Assembly: GCF_005503355.1 (NCBI RefSeq)
Contig: NZ_SCMK01000009.1
Location: 114,584 to 178,583, forward strand
Source: Sphingomonas sp. 1F27F7B
GTDB lineage: Bacteria > Pseudomonadota > Alphaproteobacteria > Sphingomonadales > Sphingomonadaceae
Reading direction: 5' to 3'
DNA: 64,000 nt
Shown: positions 9,745-18,346 of the stretch, piece by piece
Layout of the letters: every line of letters begins with the position of its first letter
How positions within the stretch are numbered: position 1 is the stretch's first letter
The notes under the pieces: model-generated
Seen by the model: the letters and a program-made list of their open reading frames with translations, nothing else
What the model was told of the DNA's origin: nothing
The model's database searches: none
Translations under genes and position numbers: made by a program

Positions 9745-10397
9745 TTTGCGACCATGTAGCCGAGGCCGCGGGCAGTGACGATGAAATCCTTGTCCAGCTT
9801 GCGCCGCAGCGCGGAGATGGCAACCTCCACGGTGTTGCTCTCGACATATTGATCCTGGTCGTAGAGCGTCGCTTCGAGTTCGGCCTTGCTGACGAAGCGG
9901 CCCGCCCGCCGCATCAGCAAGGCGGCAATCCGAAATTCCTTGGCAGTAAGCGCGACCGGCTGATCGCGCAGTCGAACGGTGCGGCCACTCAGATCGAGCG
10001 TGACTTCCCGCGCAACCAGGAGATCGGATCCGCGTCCGTCGCGGCGGCGTAGCTGCGCACGCACGCGGGCAGCCAACTCGTCGATGTCCAGCGGCTTGAC
10101 CAGATAGTCATCCGCGCCGGCATCGAGCCCCGCGATACGCTGGGTAATGCGATCCTGCGCCGTGATGACGATGACCGGGACCAGCCGGTTCTCGCTGCGC
10201 AGCCCCCGCAACAGCTCGAGCCCCGAGACATCGGGCAGGCCAAGGTCCAGCAGGACGACACCATAGGCTTCGCTGCGATAGGCGAGCAGCGCCTCCTCGC
10301 CCTTCCTGACCCAATCGACGGCGTGTCCGGCATCTTCCAGCGCGGCCTTCACCCCCTTGCCCAACGGCAAGTCATCTTCAACGAGGAGCAGGCGCGC
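9741..10397 (-). CDS. OmpR/PhoB-family response regulator
   Basis: A 218-residue regulator with an N-terminal receiver (acidic pocket VEDD at residues 7-10, phospho-acceptor Asp near residue 52 in LLDLGLPD, Lys in DDYLVKPLD). A C-terminal winged helix follows (AKEFRIAALLMRRAGRFVSK, then NTVEVAISALRRKLD). It is the partner of the overlapping kinase gene. As first gene of the minus-strand run it probably autoregulates the two-component/efflux operon from the upstream intergenic region. The ATG at 10397 matches the family start; a GTG at 10421 would add 8 residues. Confidence 0.93.
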   Translation of the reverse strand, partial: ARLLLVEDDLPLGKGVKAALEDAGHAVDWVRKGEEALLAYRSEAYGVVLLDLGLPDVSGLELLRGLRSENRLVPVIVITAQDRITQRIAGLDAGADDYLVKPLDIDELAARVRAQLRRRDGRGSDLLVAREVTLDLSGRTVRLRDQPVALTAKEFRIAALLMRRAGRFVSKAELEATLYDQDQYVESNTVEVAISALRRKLDKDFIVTARGLGYMVAK

Positions 10398-10771
10398 CAT
10401 GAAACTTTGTCTTGTTGTCACTTTCGGCCGTCACACTAACGCGACCGGGAGGATCGATCCAGATGGTCGCCCCTATTGAATCCCGCGGCGCGGCGCGAGA
10501 ACGCCATGCGCTCGACAGCGGGCGCCGGCCGCCCGCGGGCATCGATGCGCCACGCGCCGCGGCCGCAATACGCGCTATCCCTCGTCGTTCGGGATAGGTG
10601 CAACACGTGCCGAAAGCCGTCATTCGCCACAACTCGGCAAATGCGACAGCCGCCGAATGGCGACCGGGGGCGGGATTGAATTGGGGAACGTTACAACATA
10701 CACAGTGGCTGCGCTGTCGACTGCGCGTCGCGACAAAGGCCGATGATGTGCCGATGAGTGATCCGGAATAG
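10398..10771. promoter_or_regulatory. Divergent intergenic region of the metal locus
   Basis: 374 bp between the leftward two-component/efflux operon and the rightward CPxC protein and receptor genes. I see no supported coding region. It must contain both divergent promoters and is the expected binding region for the response regulator. I could not identify a convincing direct repeat or consensus promoter by eye. Confidence 0.4.
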
Positions 10772-11209
10772 ATGCGAGCGAGACGCTCCGATCTCCGATC
10801 GCGGCGCCATGCCGGCCTGGGCTTCGCCGGTGCGCATCCCGCTCCCGAACATGCCGATCGGGGCATTTGGTCGACCATCATATTGCTGACCGCCATTCTG
10901 GCCTTCCTTTGCCAGAGCCTGGTGATCCAGGGGCATCTTCACGCGAATCCCGTCACGCACGCGGCCGGCGCCAGCCCCGTGGAAGCATCGAGCATATCGA
11001 CTGCTGCATTGTCGGGAGAGGATCAATCACCCTGCCCGATCTGTCAGGAGATCGCGCAGGCCGGCACCTATCTTCCCGTAGCTTCGGCCACGTTCGTCCC
11101 GCCCACGCCGATCGCGCTATGGCGGGCGGTCACGTCGTCGCTTGAATTGGCCCTGCGCCAGCGTTCCCACGCTTGGCAAAGTCGCGCGCCACCGCTCCTC
11201 CAGGCCTGA
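10772..11209 (+). CDS. Small DUF2946-like membrane protein with CPxC motif
   Basis: A 145-residue protein with one hydrophobic segment (about residues 33-52, signal or anchor) followed by an exported domain containing a CPIC motif near residue 88 (SPCPICQEIAQAG) and a His-containing stretch (QGHLHANPVTHAA) after the membrane segment. This His-then-CPxC layout resembles DUF2946, whose genes in other proteobacteria are often beside copper-type TonB-dependent receptors. Here a receptor gene starts 89 bp downstream. A role in periplasmic metal (possibly copper) handling is inferred. The true start could lie a little downstream at a non-ATG codon because the first 25 residues are Arg-rich and uninformative. 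Confidence 0.6.
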   Translation: MRARRSDLRSRRHAGLGFAGAHPAPEHADRGIWSTIILLTAILAFLCQSLVIQGHLHANPVTHAAGASPVEASSISTAALSGEDQSPCPICQEIAQAGTYLPVASATFVPPTPIALWRAVTSSLELALRQRSHAWQSRAPPLLQA

Positions 11210-11298
11210 GGTGCGCGGGAAGGGCGCAACTGCGCCTCCCGCATCTCGATAGACTCTCGTCCTGCGAGTCCGTTTTCGAAGACCCGGAGCTCATGATC

Positions 11299-13506
11299 AT
11301 GAAATATCTCTTCCTGCTGGCCGCCGCCGGCGCCGCGCTCGTTCCCGCCGTCGCCGGTGCGCAGACCGCCGCCCCGCAAGGCGCCGCCCCGTCCGATGCC
11401 TCTGCCACGCCCCAGGCGCAGGACGCGCCCGCCGACAGCGGCGGCAAGTCGAACGACATCGTCGTTACGGGGCGGCGGCTCGACGAAGCGCGCGACGCGA
11501 TCCTGCCGTCCCTGGGCGCGAGCGACTATCGCATCGACCGCAAGATATTGGAGAATCAGCCGGGCGGCGTCGACCGCAGCCTCGTGCAGGTGCTGGTCCA
11601 GGCACCCGGCGTCACGCTCGACAGCTACGGCTCGATCCATGTCCGCAACGAGCACGCCAACCTCCAGTACCGGCTGAACGGGATCATCGTGCCGGAAAGC
11701 ATCTCGGGCTTCGGGGCGACGTTCGATCCGCACATCGCGGATTCGGTCGATCTGCTGACTGGCACATTGCCCGCGCAATATGGCTATCGCACCTCGGGCG
11801 TCGTCAATCTCAAGACCCGCACCGGCGCGTTCGAAGACGGCGGCGACATGGGATTCTATGGCGGCAGCCGCGGCATGCTGCAGCCGAGCGCCAGCCTGCA
11901 CGGCACGAGCGGCAACCTCAATTACTTCCTTTCGGGCAGCTATCTGGAAAATGACCTCGGAGTCGAGAACCCGACCGCCGCCCGCGATGCCATTCACGAC
12001 CATACCCGCCAGTACCGGGGGTTCGGCTATCTTTCCGAGATCTTGTCCGACACCAGCCGGCTGACGGTGTTCGGCGGCACCTCGATCGGCTATTTCCAGA
12101 TCCCGAACAATCCCGGCCAGGGCGGCGCCGCGCCAGGGGGCGGGAACTATGTCCTCAACGGCAACTCGACCTTCGATTCGGCGAAGCTCGACCAGAACCA
12201 GCGCGAGATCACGCATTACGGCGTCCTCGCCTATCAATATGCGGGCGACGCGCTGAACTTCCAGATCGCGCCGTTCATCCGCTATTCGCAGACCCGCTTC
12301 ACGCCCGATCCGCAAGGCGGCGACCTGATCCTGACCGGCGTCGCGGACCGTTCCCGCCTGTCGAGCCTGACCACCGGCGTGCAGGCCGATGGCAGCTACA
12401 AATTATCCGACAGCCACATGCTGCGCTTCGGCCTGTTCTTCCAGAACGAGCGGACCCGCTCCGATATCGTCTCGCGGGTGTTCCCGGTCGACGCCAACGG
12501 CAATCAGACCTCCGACATCCCGCTGACCATTGCCGATACCGGCGGCCGCAATGGCCAGCTCTACGGCATCTATCTGCAGGACGAGTGGTCGCTGACGCCC
12601 AGGCTCACGCTCAACTACGGCGTCCGCTTCGACGCGGTGCGCGCCTATACCAGCGAACAGCAGCTCAGCCCGCGGGTCAACATGGTGTGGAAACCGCTGG
12701 AGGGGACGACCTTCCATCTCGGCTATGCGCGCAACTTCACGCCGCCGCCGCAGGAACTGGTCGCGGCGCCGACGCTGGCGCTGTTCGCCGGCACGACCAA
12801 GGGTCCGGCAATCACCACCGACGATCCCGTTCGGGCGGAGCGCGAGCATTATTTCGATGGCGGCGTCCAGCAGGTCCTCGCACCGGGGCTGAAGGTCGGC
12901 ATCGACGCCTATTACAAGATCAAGCGCAACCTGCTCGACGAAGGGCAGTTCGGCCCCTCGCTCGTCCTGTCCCCCTTCAACTATGCGAAAGGCTATGCCT
13001 GGGGGGTCGAACTGACCGCCAACTACACGCACGGCCCGTTGGATCTCTACGCCAATGTCGCGCGGGGCGAGGAGAAGGGGCGCGACATCGTCTCGAGCCA
13101 ATATTTCTTCGCTCAGGACGAGCTCGACTACATCGCGGCGCACAGCATCTTCACCGATCATTCGCAACGCTGGACCGCTTCGGGCGGCGGCAGCCTGACG
13201 ATACGGGACGGGATCGGCACGCTCGTACCCTCCGTCGACTTTCTCTACGGTGATGGTCTGCGCGCGGGCGATCCGGCCGGCATCGTGCCCAATGGCGGCA
13301 AGTTGCCGTCCTATTTCACTGCGAATATAGGCATCACGCAGAACATCGACGGCCCCGGCTTGCTGAAGGGCCTGTCGATCCGGCTCGACGTGGTGAACCT
13401 GTTCGACCGCATCTACCTGCTGCGCGATGGCTCCGGCGTCGGAGTGGGCGCGCCGCAATATGGTGCCCGGCGGGGAATCTTCGCGGGCATCCGGAAGACG
13501 TTCTGA
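11299..13506 (+). CDS. TonB-dependent outer-membrane receptor of the metal locus
   Basis: About 735 residues. Signal peptide MKYLFLLAAAGAALVPAVAGA ends at the AxA-Q site. A plug domain follows (PGVTLDSYGSIHVRNEHAN, LNGIIVPES, VDLLTGTLPAQYGYRTSGVVNLKT) and then a 22-strand-type barrel ending in the aromatic terminus GIFAGIRKTF. No N-terminal STN signalling domain is present, so it is not an ECF-signalling receptor. ATG 11299 is 9 bases after a GGAG box; ATG 11293 is an in-frame alternative. With the upstream CPxC protein and the divergent metal efflux operon, import or sensing of a metal or metal chelate is plausible. The ligand is not known from sequence. Confidence 0.9.
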   Translation: MKYLFLLAAAGAALVPAVAGAQTAAPQGAAPSDASATPQAQDAPADSGGKSNDIVVTGRRLDEARDAILPSLGASDYRIDRKILENQPGGVDRSLVQVLVQAPGVTLDSYGSIHVRNEHANLQYRLNGIIVPESISGFGATFDPHIADSVDLLTGTLPAQYGYRTSGVVNLKTRTGAFEDGGDMGFYGGSRGMLQPSASLHGTSGNLNYFLSGSYLENDLGVENPTAARDAIHDHTRQYRGFGYLSEILSDTSRLTVFGGTSIGYFQIPNNPGQGGAAPGGGNYVLNGNSTFDSAKLDQNQREITHYGVLAYQYAGDALNFQIAPFIRYSQTRFTPDPQGGDLILTGVADRSRLSSLTTGVQADGSYKLSDSHMLRFGLFFQNERTRSDIVSRVFPVDANGNQTSDIPLTIADTGGRNGQLYGIYLQDEWSLTPRLTLNYGVRFDAVRAYTSEQQLSPRVNMVWKPLEGTTFHLGYARNFTPPPQELVAAPTLALFAGTTKGPAITTDDPVRAEREHYFDGGVQQVLAPGLKVGIDAYYKIKRNLLDEGQFGPSLVLSPFNYAKGYAWGVELTANYTHGPLDLYANVARGEEKGRDIVSSQYFFAQDELDYIAAHSIFTDHSQRWTASGGGSLTIRDGIGTLVPSVDFLYGDGLRAGDPAGIVPNGGKLPSYFTANIGITQNIDGPGLLKGLSIRLDVVNLFDRIYLLRDGSGVGVGAPQYGARRGIFAGIRKTF

Positions 13507-13522
13507 CTCGCGCAGGTTCCTG

Positions 13523-13563
13523 GCGGGAATATCGCATCCCCGGCCGATGGCCGATATTCCCGC
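13523..13563. terminator. Bidirectional hairpin between convergent genes
   Basis: Perfect 12-bp inverted repeat (GCGGGAATATCG at 13523-13534 and its complement at 13552-13563) with a 17-base loop, centred between two genes that end at 13506 and 13577. No T-run follows on either side, so efficiency as an intrinsic terminator is uncertain, but position and symmetry fit a shared terminator. Confidence 0.6.
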
Positions 13564-13576
13564 TACGCCGCCACGC

Positions 13577-14506
13577 TCATTCGGGCTCGAGCCCGGCCTT
13601 GGGCGGTATCGATCGCGACGTGGAGGGCATCCAGCGGCGGAGCATGGGCAAATAGGTCAGCGGCCACAGGGCGATGTGCGCCGCGATGGTGAGCGCCGCG
13701 ACGAGCGCGATGGCGCGCGAGGTATCCGATCCAGCCCCAAGCGCGAGTATCGTCGCGCCCGCGAACAGGGCGTCCTTGTTCGGGAAGAGCGGCAGGCGCG
13801 AGAGCATCAGGCGAATCGTCGCGAGCAGCAACAGCCAGGCCAGCGTCGCCTGCGGGACCAGCACGTGCCACATCACCGCGAGCAGGAGGATCGAGATGAA
13901 GAGCCGCGCCAGGTGCACGGCGAAGATCCCCCAGAGCTGGCGGCGCGGAAGGCTGAACAACGCACCGCGGAACAGGAAGATGGCCAGCGAGACCAGCGTC
14001 ACCAGCCCGATGGATATGCCGAGCGCTCGCAGCCAGCCGCTATCCATCATCGACCATAGCATCGGCGCGGTTGCCGCCATCATCGCCAGCGTCGCGATGT
14101 TGCCGGCGGCGGCCGAGAGCAGCGCGACGTCCTTGACCGCAGCCGCCGCATTCGTGCCCCCCGCGTTCTGGCGGGCCCATAGATAGAGTTGGGCGTCACC
14201 CGAATAGCCAAGCAGCAATTCGTTGGCGATCTGCTTGCGCAGCAAGGGCAACAGGCCGTTTGGAGGGAGGTGCCAGAGCTTGCGATAGATCAGCCATTCG
14301 CTGCCCGGGACGAGCAGGTATGAAGCGATGAAGGCTGTCCAGAACAGCGGACTGCCAGGAGTGGATCGCAGCAGGCCGGCAAAATCCAGGCCGCGAACCG
14401 CGAGCACGATGGCAATCAGCGTTATCACGGACAGAGTGATGCTCAGCCAGCGCACCAGGCGCTGACGCAGCGCGGGCGGCTGATCCGGCGGCAGATCTAC
14501 GGTCAT
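13577..14506 (-). CDS. Polytopic inner-membrane protein of unknown function
   Basis: 309 residues with roughly eight hydrophobic segments, beginning MTVDLPPDQPPALRQRL and ending in a short charged tail. Helices are separated by conserved-looking loops such as GSEWLIYRKLWHLP and NELLLGYSGDAQLYLW. The pattern is loosely like the flippase/LPG-synthase transmembrane family (UPF0104-type), but I do not recognise a specific product. The gene follows the STN-type receptor by 31 bp on the same strand and probably shares its transcript, so it may belong to the same surface-uptake or envelope function. A longer frame to 14560 would run into the receptor gene and is less likely. Confidence 0.7.
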   Translation of the reverse strand: MTVDLPPDQPPALRQRLVRWLSITLSVITLIAIVLAVRGLDFAGLLRSTPGSPLFWTAFIASYLLVPGSEWLIYRKLWHLPPNGLLPLLRKQIANELLLGYSGDAQLYLWARQNAGGTNAAAAVKDVALLSAAAGNIATLAMMAATAPMLWSMMDSGWLRALGISIGLVTLVSLAIFLFRGALFSLPRRQLWGIFAVHLARLFISILLLAVMWHVLVPQATLAWLLLLATIRLMLSRLPLFPNKDALFAGATILALGAGSDTSRAIALVAALTIAAHIALWPLTYLPMLRRWMPSTSRSIPPKAGLEPE

Positions 14507-14537
14507 CGCATAGCTTCCATCGAGGCGTTCGCCGGCC

Positions 14538-16913
14538 TCACCAGTGGACGGCCAGACCAAGGCGCGCGCTGCGCGGTCGCAGCGGCGTCACCTGATTGCG
14601 GGCCAGGAGCGTGAAGGGATTGCCGAACGCGAATTGATTGGCAGTCCCGTTGAAGAGGTTGTCGACGTCCAGAGACAAATCGACGCGGCCGAGGCGGGCG
14701 CCCGCGGACAGGCCCATTACCCAGTAGCGACCTTGGCTGATATCGAGAAAATCGCCGGTGCCGAGCACGGAGCGCCCGACATAGTTGGCCGTGATCCCGA
14801 AACGCGGCGCGTACCGATGGTTGGTCGCGCTGTAGGAGAGGCTGGCGGTGGCGGCGAATGGCGGAGTTTCCGGAAGACGCCGATTGTCGCGCTTCGACGC
14901 GCTGGCGATCGGGCCCAGGACCTGGTTGGCGGTGTAGAATATCGATCCGCGCGCATGAAGGCCAGGGATCGGCACCCAATCGAAACTGGATTCGATTGCC
15001 CGAATTCGCGCATCGCCGATATTCGCCGTATAGGGCTGCCCGCGCTGGGTAACGAGGTCGGCCTGGATATTGCTCCAGTGCGCGATCGAGAAATCCAGCG
15101 AGAAGGCAAGGCCGGTGGGGCCCGTGCGCAGCTTGCGAATGCCGACTTCTCCCACCTGGATGACGTCCGACAGATAGTCCGCGACGCGGCCGGTGCCAGC
15201 CGCGACGGCTAGACCGCCGGTGCGATAGCTGGTCTGGAAGCGGCCGAACATCGCCAGCGCCGGCGCCAGCCGCCACGAGAAGGCGATGGTCGGGTCGATC
15301 CGGTGCGTCGAGCGCCCCCTGGTGAAGCTGCCCCCGCGCGGCGTGCTGGAAGGCTCGCCGTCGTTCCGGCCCATGGTGGCGCGCGCACCCAGGGTCAGGG
15401 AAATGTCGTCGAACACGGCAAAGCTCGCCTCGCCGAACACGGACGCGGCACGCGACACGTTGGTGACGCCGATAAGCGAACGGTCGGTGACGGAAGTCTC
15501 GATCGCGCGGGACAGGATGTCGCGGTCGCTGACCAGCGTGAAGCCGCCCACCCAGGAATTGCCGTTCCCGAGCGAACGCGAAAGGCGGGTTTCGTGGCTG
15601 ACGAGCAGCTTGTCGCGGTCCGCCCGATATTGCGTGGTCGGGCCTGGCCCGCGTGGCGACGCATCGAACTGCTCGACCGAATGTTGCGCGACGATGCCGT
15701 TCGCGACGACCAGGCGCAACCCGCTGTCCCAGTCCTTCGAGATGACGGAGCGCCCCAGCCATAATGCGCTATGGAAGGGCTGCGGAAGGCGCGAGAGCCG
15801 GACCAGGGGGCGCCCGACAGCGTTCGCATATTGACCGTCGCCCATGTCGATCGACTGGATCGCGCCGCTCAGCTCGACTCGCCAGCCGTCACCCGGTTCG
15901 AGGCGCAGCGCCAGTCGCCCGCCCAGGGTGTCGATGCGATTGGTGTCGCGCACGTGCCGCGTCGTGTCGTCGATATAGCCGCCGTCGCGCACCCGATAGG
16001 CGACCGCGCGCAAGCCCAGCCGCTCCCGCATCACGGGCACATTGACGATGCCGGCCATATCGAACCCCGGCTCGCCGTGATCGGTCGCGGTCGCGCCGCC
16101 GATCATCGAGGCGGAAGTCTCGGTGACGCTGGCCGGATTGGAAGTGAGCCGGATCACCCCGCCGATCGCCCCCGAGCCATAGAGCGTGCCCTGCGGCCCT
16201 TCGAGCACCTCGACGCTGCGCATGTCGTAGAGCCGCAAGCCCGCATCCGGCCCCGAATAGTTCAGCTGGACATCGTCGAAATAGACGCTGGTCGGCGATT
16301 GAGTGCTGCCGTTGAAGCTGCTGTCGGCCACGCCGCGGATGAAGATCTTGTTTCGGCCCGGGCCAAGCAGGGTGCTCTGCAGAATGGGGGTGGAGGAGGC
16401 GATGTCGGACAGGCCGTTTCCCGGCGGCGCCGGTATCTCGTCGCCGCGCAGCGTGGTCAGGCTGCCCGGGTAGCGAAGCAGCGGGACACGCTGCTTGTTC
16501 GCCTCGACGACGATCTCGTCGGCGTTCTCGCTCTTCGGGGGCGGGGCGGGGGCCGGCTTGCGCTTGGGCCGCGGCGGCGCCGGGGCAATCCTGGCGCGCA
16601 CGATCCGATATCCCCGGCCCGCGCGCTCGGCCCGGTAGCCGGTGCCGGCGAGCAGGCGGGAAAGCGCCGCCGCCAGGTTCGACCTGTCGCTGACCGGCAG
16701 GGTCCGCACGCGCGACAGACCAGGCTCGGTGCTGATGATCTCCACGCCCGCCTGGCGGGCCAGGATCAGCAACGCCTGGTCGAGGGTCGTCGCCGGAACC
16801 GAAAATGCGACGCGCTGGGCGAGCGCGGGAGATGCCGGCAGCGCCAGCACCAACGCCAGCGCACACGCTCCGCCTCTACGGCGTTTCCGACAAAATCCAG
16901 CGCTTGCCTTCAC
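14538..16913 (-). CDS. TonB-dependent receptor with STN signalling domain (FecA type), module 1
   Basis: 791 residues. A signal peptide of about 33 residues is followed by a secretin/TonB short N-terminal domain (about 35-108, FSVPATTLDQALLILARQAG) and a Pro/Lys-rich linker. Then come the plug (NKIFIRGVADSSFNG, VEVLEGPQGTLYGSGAIGG) and a barrel ending LGLAVHW. The STN domain is the part of FecA-type receptors that contacts the FecR anti-sigma factor, whose gene overlaps this one by 38 bp upstream. Ligand binding is therefore expected to induce its own operon. It is paralogous to the receptor at 59518-61869. The ligand is unknown. Confidence 0.95.
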   Translation of the reverse strand: MKASAGFCRKRRRGGACALALVLALPASPALAQRVAFSVPATTLDQALLILARQAGVEIISTEPGLSRVRTLPVSDRSNLAAALSRLLAGTGYRAERAGRGYRIVRARIAPAPPRPKRKPAPAPPPKSENADEIVVEANKQRVPLLRYPGSLTTLRGDEIPAPPGNGLSDIASSTPILQSTLLGPGRNKIFIRGVADSSFNGSTQSPTSVYFDDVQLNYSGPDAGLRLYDMRSVEVLEGPQGTLYGSGAIGGVIRLTSNPASVTETSASMIGGATATDHGEPGFDMAGIVNVPVMRERLGLRAVAYRVRDGGYIDDTTRHVRDTNRIDTLGGRLALRLEPGDGWRVELSGAIQSIDMGDGQYANAVGRPLVRLSRLPQPFHSALWLGRSVISKDWDSGLRLVVANGIVAQHSVEQFDASPRGPGPTTQYRADRDKLLVSHETRLSRSLGNGNSWVGGFTLVSDRDILSRAIETSVTDRSLIGVTNVSRAASVFGEASFAVFDDISLTLGARATMGRNDGEPSSTPRGGSFTRGRSTHRIDPTIAFSWRLAPALAMFGRFQTSYRTGGLAVAAGTGRVADYLSDVIQVGEVGIRKLRTGPTGLAFSLDFSIAHWSNIQADLVTQRGQPYTANIGDARIRAIESSFDWVPIPGLHARGSIFYTANQVLGPIASASKRDNRRLPETPPFAATASLSYSATNHRYAPRFGITANYVGRSVLGTGDFLDISQGRYWVMGLSAGARLGRVDLSLDVDNLFNGTANQFAFGNPFTLLARNQVTPLRPRSARLGLAVHW

Positions 16914-17823
16914 GTCGCGACGTTGCCCCGATCAGTTCGGCCAGATGCGGTACGTCGCGTTCGGCGGCCCCGGTGAAGCGGATCATGCCCGTAAAGGGTC
17001 TGGTGGACAAGTTCGGGGCAAGTATCAATTCGGTACCATAGAGGCGCGTCAGCGCGGCCGCGACGTCGCCGACCCGTGCTCCGTCGAACGACAGGTCTCC
17101 GGTGCGCCATCCGCCCACCAGCGCCGGCGCCACCCGCATGCGCGCGATCCTGCCGGTCCGCGTGTCGAGCGCCGCGGCTTCTCCGGGCCCCAGGCGCAGC
17201 GCCTCGCGCTCCGGCCGCAGCATGACCGAGCCTTCGGCCACGGCGATCTGCACACGCGTATCGACAACCCCGAGATCGAAGACAGTGCCGAGGTCCCGCA
17301 CCGCGACGCCGCCGGCGGTAACCGTGAACGGGCGCGCCGCATCGTGGCGCACATGGAAGACGGCCTCGCCGCGATCGAGCGACGCGACGCGATCGTCGGC
17401 ACGGTCGAGCGTGACTGCGGTGCCGCCGCCGAGTTCGATGCGCGTACCGTCCCCGAGCATCACCGTCTTGCGCTCGCCATTGGCGGTGGCGACGACATAG
17501 GTGCTCGACGCCTGCTCGACCGGGCGCGGCTGGAACGCCACCAGGGCGATGGCGGCCGCGACCGCGCCGCCCGCGCCCAGCGCCCACCACCAGCGCCGCG
17601 GCTCGGGCGGGTTGTCGTTGTCGGCCGTGTGCACGGGCGCCGCGGGGAAGACCGTCTCGTCCAGCCGTCGATCGGCGACGGCAACGCGGTCATAGGCCGC
17701 AGCGTGCGCCGGGTCGCTTTCGAGCCAGGCGATGAACTCCGCCCAGCCCGCCTCGTCGACCTCCGCAAGCCGCAGGTGCCAGGCGATCGCCTGATCGGGG
17801 ATATCCACTCGGTCAGTGGTCAT
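16876..17823 (-). CDS. FecR-family anti-sigma/signal transducer, module 1
   Basis: 315 residues. The N-terminal cytoplasmic domain has the FecR signature IAWHLRLAEVDEAGWAEF at about residues 13-30. One membrane helix lies at about 78-97, and a periplasmic FecR/DUF4880-type domain follows (RTGRIARMRVAPALVGGWR and a C-terminal STN-like fold). It transmits receptor occupancy to the ECF sigma factor. Start overlaps the sigma gene by 11 bp and the end overlaps the receptor gene, so the three are translationally linked. Confidence 0.93.
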   Translation of the reverse strand: MTTDRVDIPDQAIAWHLRLAEVDEAGWAEFIAWLESDPAHAAAYDRVAVADRRLDETVFPAAPVHTADNDNPPEPRRWWWALGAGGAVAAAIALVAFQPRPVEQASSTYVVATANGERKTVMLGDGTRIELGGGTAVTLDRADDRVASLDRGEAVFHVRHDAARPFTVTAGGVAVRDLGTVFDLGVVDTRVQIAVAEGSVMLRPEREALRLGPGEAAALDTRTGRIARMRVAPALVGGWRTGDLSFDGARVGDVAAALTRLYGTELILAPNLSTRPFTGMIRFTGAAERDVPHLAELIGATSRREGKRWILSETP

Positions 17824-18346
17824 TGGTGCCCCCTTCCGCCTCGATCACCGCGCCCGGCTCCGACAGCGAATCGTGAATCTTGCGATAGGCGCGCGCCAGC
17901 AGCTTCTCGACGCCACTGACGCTGATGCCCAGATGCTCCGCGATCGCTCGCTGCGGGCGCTCCTCGAGCCTGAACATGCGCAGCGCCGTTGCCATGCGAT
18001 CGGGCATCGCCGCGATCGCGCGTTCCAGCGCCCGGCGGTCGTCCGCGGCGGCGATCACGCCCTCTGGATCCGCGACAGCCGGCGGCGGCGCCTGGACCGC
18101 GAGCCACGCACCGTCGCGGGCCACCCGGCGGGAGGCCGCGATGCGGCGATCCGTCGCGTGGTTCGCCGCCATCCGGTACAGAAAGGCCGCGGGCTGCGCG
18201 ATCGGCGCCTGAATATGGTCCAGCTTCAACCATAGGTCCTGGAGAGCGTCCTCGGCATCATCGCGGCTACCCAGCCGCGCGGCCAGAAGCCGCAGCAACA
18301 TGGGCCTCTGCGCGAGGAAAATGGCCTTCAGATCTTCTTGCGACAC
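17813..18346 (-). CDS. FecI-family ECF sigma factor, module 1
   Basis: An RNA polymerase sigma factor with region 2 (SRDDAEDALQDLWLKL and the -10-binding stretch AFLYRMAANHATDRRIAASRR) and region 4 (AIAAMPDRMATALRMF, then the HTH ISVSGVEKLLARAYRKI). About 177 residues from the GTG at 18346. An ATG at 18391 would give 192 residues and one at 18301 about 162; none has a good ribosome-binding site. Whichever start is used, the 5' end lies inside the upstream deacetylase gene in a different frame. It is expected to transcribe the FecR/receptor genes. Confidence 0.9.
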   Translation of the reverse strand: MSQEDLKAIFLAQRPMLLRLLAARLGSRDDAEDALQDLWLKLDHIQAPIAQPAAFLYRMAANHATDRRIAASRRVARDGAWLAVQAPPPAVADPEGVIAAADDRRALERAIAAMPDRMATALRMFRLEERPQRAIAEHLGISVSGVEKLLARAYRKIHDSLSEPGAVIEAEGGTNDH

